This document shows, piece by piece, positions 31,763 to 35,538 of a stretch of DNA of 35,538 nucleotides (its first letter is position 1; every line of letters begins with the position of its first letter). The notes beneath the pieces are model-generated. The model made no database searches and was not told the DNA's origin. It saw only the letters and a list, made by a program, of their open reading frames with translations. A program made the position numbers and the translations under genes. Source of the stretch: Leptospirillum sp. (GTDB taxonomy: Bacteria; Nitrospirota; Leptospirillia; Leptospirillales; Leptospirillaceae). The DNA is taken from positions 1 through 35,538 of the forward strand of contig DAIEST010000183.1 of NCBI GenBank assembly GCA_027346125.1, written 5' to 3'.

Positions 31763-34700
31763 CATATGGTCTTCCGACTTGTTGATCTTGTCGGAAGGAT
31801 CCATGCGCCCTTCAAGCTCGCACCGTATGCAGCGGGATGCTTCTTTCCAGGCTTCCTGTACATTGAACCCTGTTTCCACTTCGCTGAAACCGGATCTTGC
31901 GTCGATGGGGATGGCCGGCATCGGAATGCGGTGCATATCCCCGAGGTCCATCGGATCTTCCAGGACGGGAGGCGCATAGAATGCATAGTTCCGATCCGGG
32001 TTTCCCTTGAAATACCGGTCGATGAAAACGGCGCATTGCTCTCCGTCGCGGATGGAATGGATGACGTCGAGCGGACCGGTCATGGCATCACCGCCCGCAA
32101 AAACTGCCGGACGCGATTCGCTCATGAGCGTATCGGGGTCCACCTTGACCGTTCCCCACTTATGGAAGGAAATTCCGTTCTTTTCGAAAACGCTTGTGTC
32201 CATGGTTTGCCCGATGGCGGCGACAATCGTGTCCACATGAACAGACTTGATGTTCCCTTTCACTGCAACCGGCTTTCTCCGTCCGCTGTTATCGAATTCG
32301 CGGGAGAGCGTGTTGACCTGGAAATCGATGACAGATTCCTTTTCTCCGTTCGGGAGTTCTGCTTCCCGAATCTCCAGAGGAGCCAGGAGAAATTCAAAGG
32401 TGATTCCTTCGTGCTCCGCTTCCTGAACCTCAAACTCGTGTGCAGGCATTTCTTCACGGGTACGGCGATAGTAAACCGTCACATGTTCCGCTCCCATCCG
32501 GATGGCGGACCGGGCAACGTCAATGGCAACGTTTCCGCCGCCAATGACGGCAACCCTTTTCCCGACATGAACCGGTTCTTCAAGACAGACCTTGCGGAGG
32601 AAGACAATCCCGTCCTGGACGGAGGGAAGGTCCTCGCCGGGAATCCTCATCTTGCTGGGTTTGTGGGCTCCGATTCCGACAAAGGCCGCATCATATCCTT
32701 CCTGGAACAGGTCTTCCAGGGAGAAGTCTCTACCCATCGACGTGTTTGTCCTGAACTCGACCGGGAGGTTGTCAAAGATTCCCATCTCAAAATTCAGGAG
32801 TTCTCTGGGAAGACGGTATTTCGGAATTCCGACGGCCAGCATTCCGCCAATGACGGGCAGCTGGTCAAACACAGTGACTTTATACCCCATTTTTCCCAGG
32901 TAGAATGCACAGGTCAGTCCAGCCGGACCGGCACCGATGACGGCGACTTTCTTGTCGAGGTCGGCATCGGGGAAATATTCGGGACGGATTCCCTGGTTGT
33001 ATTCCCAGTCATAGGCAAAACGTTTCAGCCCGTTGATGGCAATGGGTTCGTCCAGGTCCCCTCTTCGGCAGGGGCCTTCGCAGGGTCGATAGCAGGTGCG
33101 GCTGATGATCCCCGGGAAAGGCAGTCTCTTCCGGATTGTGGCAAGGGCTTCTGCGTACTGCCCCCTGAAGATTTCCGTGATATACCGCGGAATGTCGATC
33201 CCGACAGGGCACTCGTGCTGGCAGGGAGCATAAACAATCTCTTTGCAGGACTGGGAGACACATTTTTTCCGCTTGATGTGATCTTCGTACTCCGCACGGA
33301 AATACCGGATGGTGGAAAGAACCGGATTGGGAGCCGCCTGACCGAGGCCGCAAAGGGAGTTCGCCTTGACGTAGGTCGAGAGATTCACCAGGTCGTCAAG
33401 ATCCTTCATTTCTCCCCGGCCATCGCTGATGCGCTGGATCATGTCGAGCATGACCTTTGTTCCGTCGCGGCATGGCGTGCACTCTCCGCAGGACTCATCT
33501 TTCGTAAAGGTCATGAAATATTTTGCCGTATCGACGATACAGTTGGCTTCGTCGAGAACAATGATGCCTCCGGAGCCCATAATGGCGCCAGCGGAAATCA
33601 GCGATTCGAAGTCGACCGGGGTATCGATCAGATCAACGGGAATACAGCCCCCTGAGGGTCCCCCAAGCTGGGCCGCCTTGAACTTCTTCTGTCCCGACAT
33701 GCCGCCCGCGATTTCGTAGACGATCTCCTTGAGTGTCGTTCCGGCCGCCACTTCGATCAGACCTGTTCTCTTGATCTTTCCAGTCAGGGCAAAGGTTTTT
33801 GTTCCCTTTGTCTTCTCCGTCCCGAAACTGGCAAACCACTCTGCCCCTCCGACAATGATATGGGGGATGTTCGCCAGTGTTTCGACGTTGTTGATCAAGG
33901 TGGGGTTGTTCCAGATGCCTCTCTGCGCCGGGAATGGCGGTTTTGGCCAAGGCATTCCGCGATCACCCATAATGGAGGCCAGAAGGGCTGTTTCTTCCCC
34001 GCAGACATACGCTCCCGCGCCTTCCTTGATCTCGATATGGAAGGACAGGTCCGAACCAAGAATGCGTTCTCCGAGGAATCCCCGATCCATGGCCTGGGCA
34101 ATGGCTTTTTTCAGCAGGCGGATGGCGTGAGGGTATTCCGCCCGACAGTAGATGTATCCCTGGCGGGCATTGCCGATTGCGAAAGATGCAAGGATCATCC
34201 CTTCGATGACGGAGTGCGGGTCTCCTTCCAGGACGGAGCGGTCCATGAATGCTCCGGGATCGCCTTCATCGGCATTGCAGACGACGTACTTCGTGTCTCC
34301 CTGCGACTGCCTGGTGAATTTCCATTTCAATCCGGTCGGAAATCCTGCCCCGCCTCTTCCGCGCAATCCGGACTGGATCAATGTCTCGACAACGGCATCG
34401 GGAGACCATCCTGCCAGAACGGATTTTAATGCCTCGTATCCTCCGGTCCCGATGTAGTCGTCAATCGAGGAAGGATCGATGACGCCGCATCGCTTGGAAA
34501 CAATCTTGACCTGTTTCCGGAAATAGTCGGCTTCGTCGACTCTGGCCAGCCCTTCAATCGCAACGGAGTCCGCCACGGCGGTCTGACCATAGACCAGCTC
34601 GGGGAAGTATGTCCCCTTCTTGAAATGGGACTCCAGAATGGATGTGACGGACTCGGGAGTGACCTGTGCATATGTGACCCTGGGCTGTCCCGGGATTTCC

Positions 34701-34867
34701 ACCTCGAGGATGGGCTCATTGTGGCACATCCCGATACACCCGGTGGGATGGATGTGCAGATCATAGCCGTTGTCCCTGGCTTCCCGCTCTACCGCCTCAT
34801 GAATCCTGCGAGCACCACTGGCGAGACCGCAGGTTGCCATACCGATATATATATTGGATTTTGTCAT
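31721..34867 (-). CDS. NuoF/HydB-GltD fusion flavoprotein (NAD(P)H-linked electron transfer)
   Basis: The 1048-residue protein joins two enzymes. Residues 1-90 are a thioredoxin-like [2Fe-2S] domain (C13, C44, C48). Residues about 120-540 match NuoF/HydB: FMN site GLRGRGGAGFPTG, NADH region VCNADEGDPGAFMDR, and the [4Fe-4S] ligands CGECTPC (about 461) and SLCGLGQ. The rest matches the glutamate synthase small subunit: cysteine-rich YAPCQHECPVGIDIPRYI, an FAD Rossmann motif VAVIGAGPAGLTCA (about 644) and a second one VAVIGGGNVAIDVA (about 772). It could pass electrons between NADH and NADPH or a ferredoxin, perhaps by bifurcation; the partner is unknown. It lacks the usual HydB ferredoxin tail. 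A consensus-like promoter lies at 35143-35172. Confidence 0.88.
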   Translation of the reverse strand: MTKSNIYIGMATCGLASGARRIHEAVEREARDNGYDLHIHPTGCIGMCHNEPILEVEIPGQPRVTYAQVTPESVTSILESHFKKGTYFPELVYGQTAVADSVAIEGLARVDEADYFRKQVKIVSKRCGVIDPSSIDDYIGTGGYEALKSVLAGWSPDAVVETLIQSGLRGRGGAGFPTGLKWKFTRQSQGDTKYVVCNADEGDPGAFMDRSVLEGDPHSVIEGMILASFAIGNARQGYIYCRAEYPHAIRLLKKAIAQAMDRGFLGERILGSDLSFHIEIKEGAGAYVCGEETALLASIMGDRGMPWPKPPFPAQRGIWNNPTLINNVETLANIPHIIVGGAEWFASFGTEKTKGTKTFALTGKIKRTGLIEVAAGTTLKEIVYEIAGGMSGQKKFKAAQLGGPSGGCIPVDLIDTPVDFESLISAGAIMGSGGIIVLDEANCIVDTAKYFMTFTKDESCGECTPCRDGTKVMLDMIQRISDGRGEMKDLDDLVNLSTYVKANSLCGLGQAAPNPVLSTIRYFRAEYEDHIKRKKCVSQSCKEIVYAPCQHECPVGIDIPRYITEIFRGQYAEALATIRKRLPFPGIISRTCYRPCEGPCRRGDLDEPIAINGLKRFAYDWEYNQGIRPEYFPDADLDKKVAVIGAGPAGLTCAFYLGKMGYKVTVFDQLPVIGGMLAVGIPKYRLPRELLNFEMGIFDNLPVEFRTNTSMGRDFSLEDLFQEGYDAAFVGIGAHKPSKMRIPGEDLPSVQDGIVFLRKVCLEEPVHVGKRVAVIGGGNVAIDVARSAIRMGAEHVTVYYRRTREEMPAHEFEVQEAEHEGITFEFLLAPLEIREAELPNGEKESVIDFQVNTLSREFDNSGRRKPVAVKGNIKSVHVDTIVAAIGQTMDTSVFEKNGISFHKWGTVKVDPDTLMSESRPAVFAGGDAMTGPLDVIHSIRDGEQCAVFIDRYFKGNPDRNYAFYAPPVLEDPMDLGDMHRIPMPAIPIDARSGFSEVETGFNVQEAWKEASRCIRCELEGRMDPSDKINKSEDHMSPVFIHFDTVTVR

Positions 34868-35142
34868 TGTCTCTTGATCCCCTTAATGGACAGATATTGG
34901 TAGTCATTTCTGCCAGGAGATGCCGCTGGGCAGAAAAACAATCGGAGATGCAGGGAGGGAAAAAAGGGGAGCCATGTATCAGACCTGTTTAAGAGGTTTG
35001 ACGGATTGCGCCGGAAAAACCGGGAAGAAAACAGGACTGATAATGACATATCTGCCAGGCTCCTCTTCATTGAGAAGTTTTTCCGAAAAATCAGGGCAAA
35101 CTCCCTTGTCCACATTGACAGGGGAGATACAGCCTTCCGTTG
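34868..35142 (-). other. 5' leader of the flavoprotein gene
   Basis: About 270 nt lie between the predicted start of transcription and the ATG. Near its 5' end, 35101-35126 can fold as a 10-position stem (CTCCCTTGTC with GACAGGGGAG, one wobble or mismatch) and 6-base loop. Short frames exist here, but none has good coding evidence. I recognise no known riboswitch. Confidence 0.4.
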
Positions 35143-35172
35143 ATTCTAGCCATGATAAAAGGTCTGTGTCAA
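35143..35172 (-). promoter_or_regulatory. Sigma70 promoter for the flavoprotein gene
   Basis: On the minus strand a perfect TTGACA (35167-35172) and TAGAAT (35143-35148; one mismatch to TATAAT) are 18 bp apart. Transcription should start near 35136 and run into the NuoF-GltD gene. Confidence 0.75.
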
Positions 35173-35368
35173 GAATCGGGGCAGAAGACAATCGTAGATT
35201 ATTGATTCAAGCAGGGAAAAAGTGAAGATTCATTCTGGAAGGTGTGATGACTGAAAGAGTTCTGCGGAAGAAGGAGGAATCTGATCGGGGCGGAAGCAAT
35301 CATCGGGAACCTCGCTGCTGAGAAACCGTGAGACTCTCGCAGGAGCGCGAACCAGAGAAAAGGGGGAG

Positions 35369-35406
35369 GAAAAAAAGAGGGGGGAGCGAAAGGTCCACTC
35401 CCCCCG
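35369..35406 (-). terminator. Rho-independent terminator after the 5S rRNA
   Basis: On the minus strand a GGGGGGAG arm and a CTCCCCCC arm, 11 nt apart, are followed by TCTTTTTTT. It lies just downstream of the 5S gene and ends the ribosomal RNA operon. Confidence 0.9.
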
Positions 35407-35413
35407 ATGAAGA

Positions 35414-35530
35414 TTCCGGCGGCGTCCTACTTTCCCACAACCTCGCGGTTGCAGTATCATCGGCCCTGGAGGGCTTAACGGCCGTGTTCGGGATGGGAAC
35501 GGGTGGGTCCCCTCCGGCATGGCCACCGGA
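35414..35530 (-). rRNA. rrf: 5S ribosomal RNA
   Basis: About 117 nt on the minus strand. The ends pair (TCCGGTGGC with GCCGCCGGA), and the middle has the conserved CCCGTTCCCATCCCGAACAC, and near the 3' end GGGAAAGTAGG. These are universal 5S features. Exact ends are estimated to within 1-2 nt. The gene lies at the right edge, with the rest of the rRNA operon presumably beyond the window. Confidence 0.97.
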
Positions 35531-35538
35531 AAACCGGC

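Noticed and set aside
31766..33655. A 629-residue plus-strand open frame
   Set aside because: Antisense shadow of the NuoF-GltD fusion gene, which has clear motifs.
34864..35191. Two overlapping short minus-strand frames (70 and 83 residues) upstream of the flavoprotein gene
   Set aside because: One spans the predicted promoter, neither has recognisable features, and both lie in what looks like an untranslated leader.

Overview
The window is bacterial DNA with compact, mostly high-GC genes and a more AT-rich, decayed accessory stretch in the middle. My best guess for the source is an acidophilic, Leptospirillum-like chemolithotroph. This is an inference from overall gene style only; no marker gene in the window proves it, and a database search would be needed.

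Region 1 (1-9018) is a complete type I-F CRISPR-Cas system, all read on the minus strand: cas1, cas2-3, csy1, csy2, csy3, cas6f, a leader and an array with 8 visible repeats that may continue past the left edge. Between cas2-3 and csy1, on the opposite strand, lies the most interesting element of the window: two degenerate I-F repeats flanking a short AT-rich pseudo-spacer. That pseudo-spacer matches 17 of 20 bases of the csy1 promoter/5' region, and the match has a CC PAM at exactly the right place. This is the architecture of a CreR-type cas-regulating guide: the Csy complex could use it to repress its own csy1-csy4 operon.

Region 2 (9134-12563) is a graveyard of defence genes. It holds a broken HEPN-MNT toxin-antitoxin pair, an intact-looking JAMM/MPN protease-like gene, a Cas3 from a second type I system that is frameshifted near its start and cut off inside the helicase domain, and about 700 bp of intergenic DNA with short direct and inverted repeats.

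Region 3 (12400-21155) is a trb/VirB-type type IV secretion operon on the minus strand in the order trbC, D, E, J, L, F, G, I. The last gene is a MoxR-type AAA+ ATPase. Every junction is a 1-4 nt stop/start overlap, so the operon should be translated as a coupled unit. No VirB11, coupling protein or relaxase is visible in the window.

Region 4 (21156-35538) looks chromosomal. A near-consensus Fur box lies in the intergenic region between the secretion operon and a divergent operon encoding a beta-hydroxyacid dehydrogenase, an ABC ATPase, an FtsX-type permease and an AttH-like exported lipocalin-type protein. Then come a SemiSWEET transporter, a DUF2231-like membrane protein, and a minus-strand cluster of dksA-like, lgt, a CxxCH-containing chemoreceptor-like sensor and an Rrf2 regulator. 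They are followed by endonuclease III, a NuoF-GltD fusion flavoprotein with a good sigma70 promoter, and a 5S rRNA with its terminator at the right edge.
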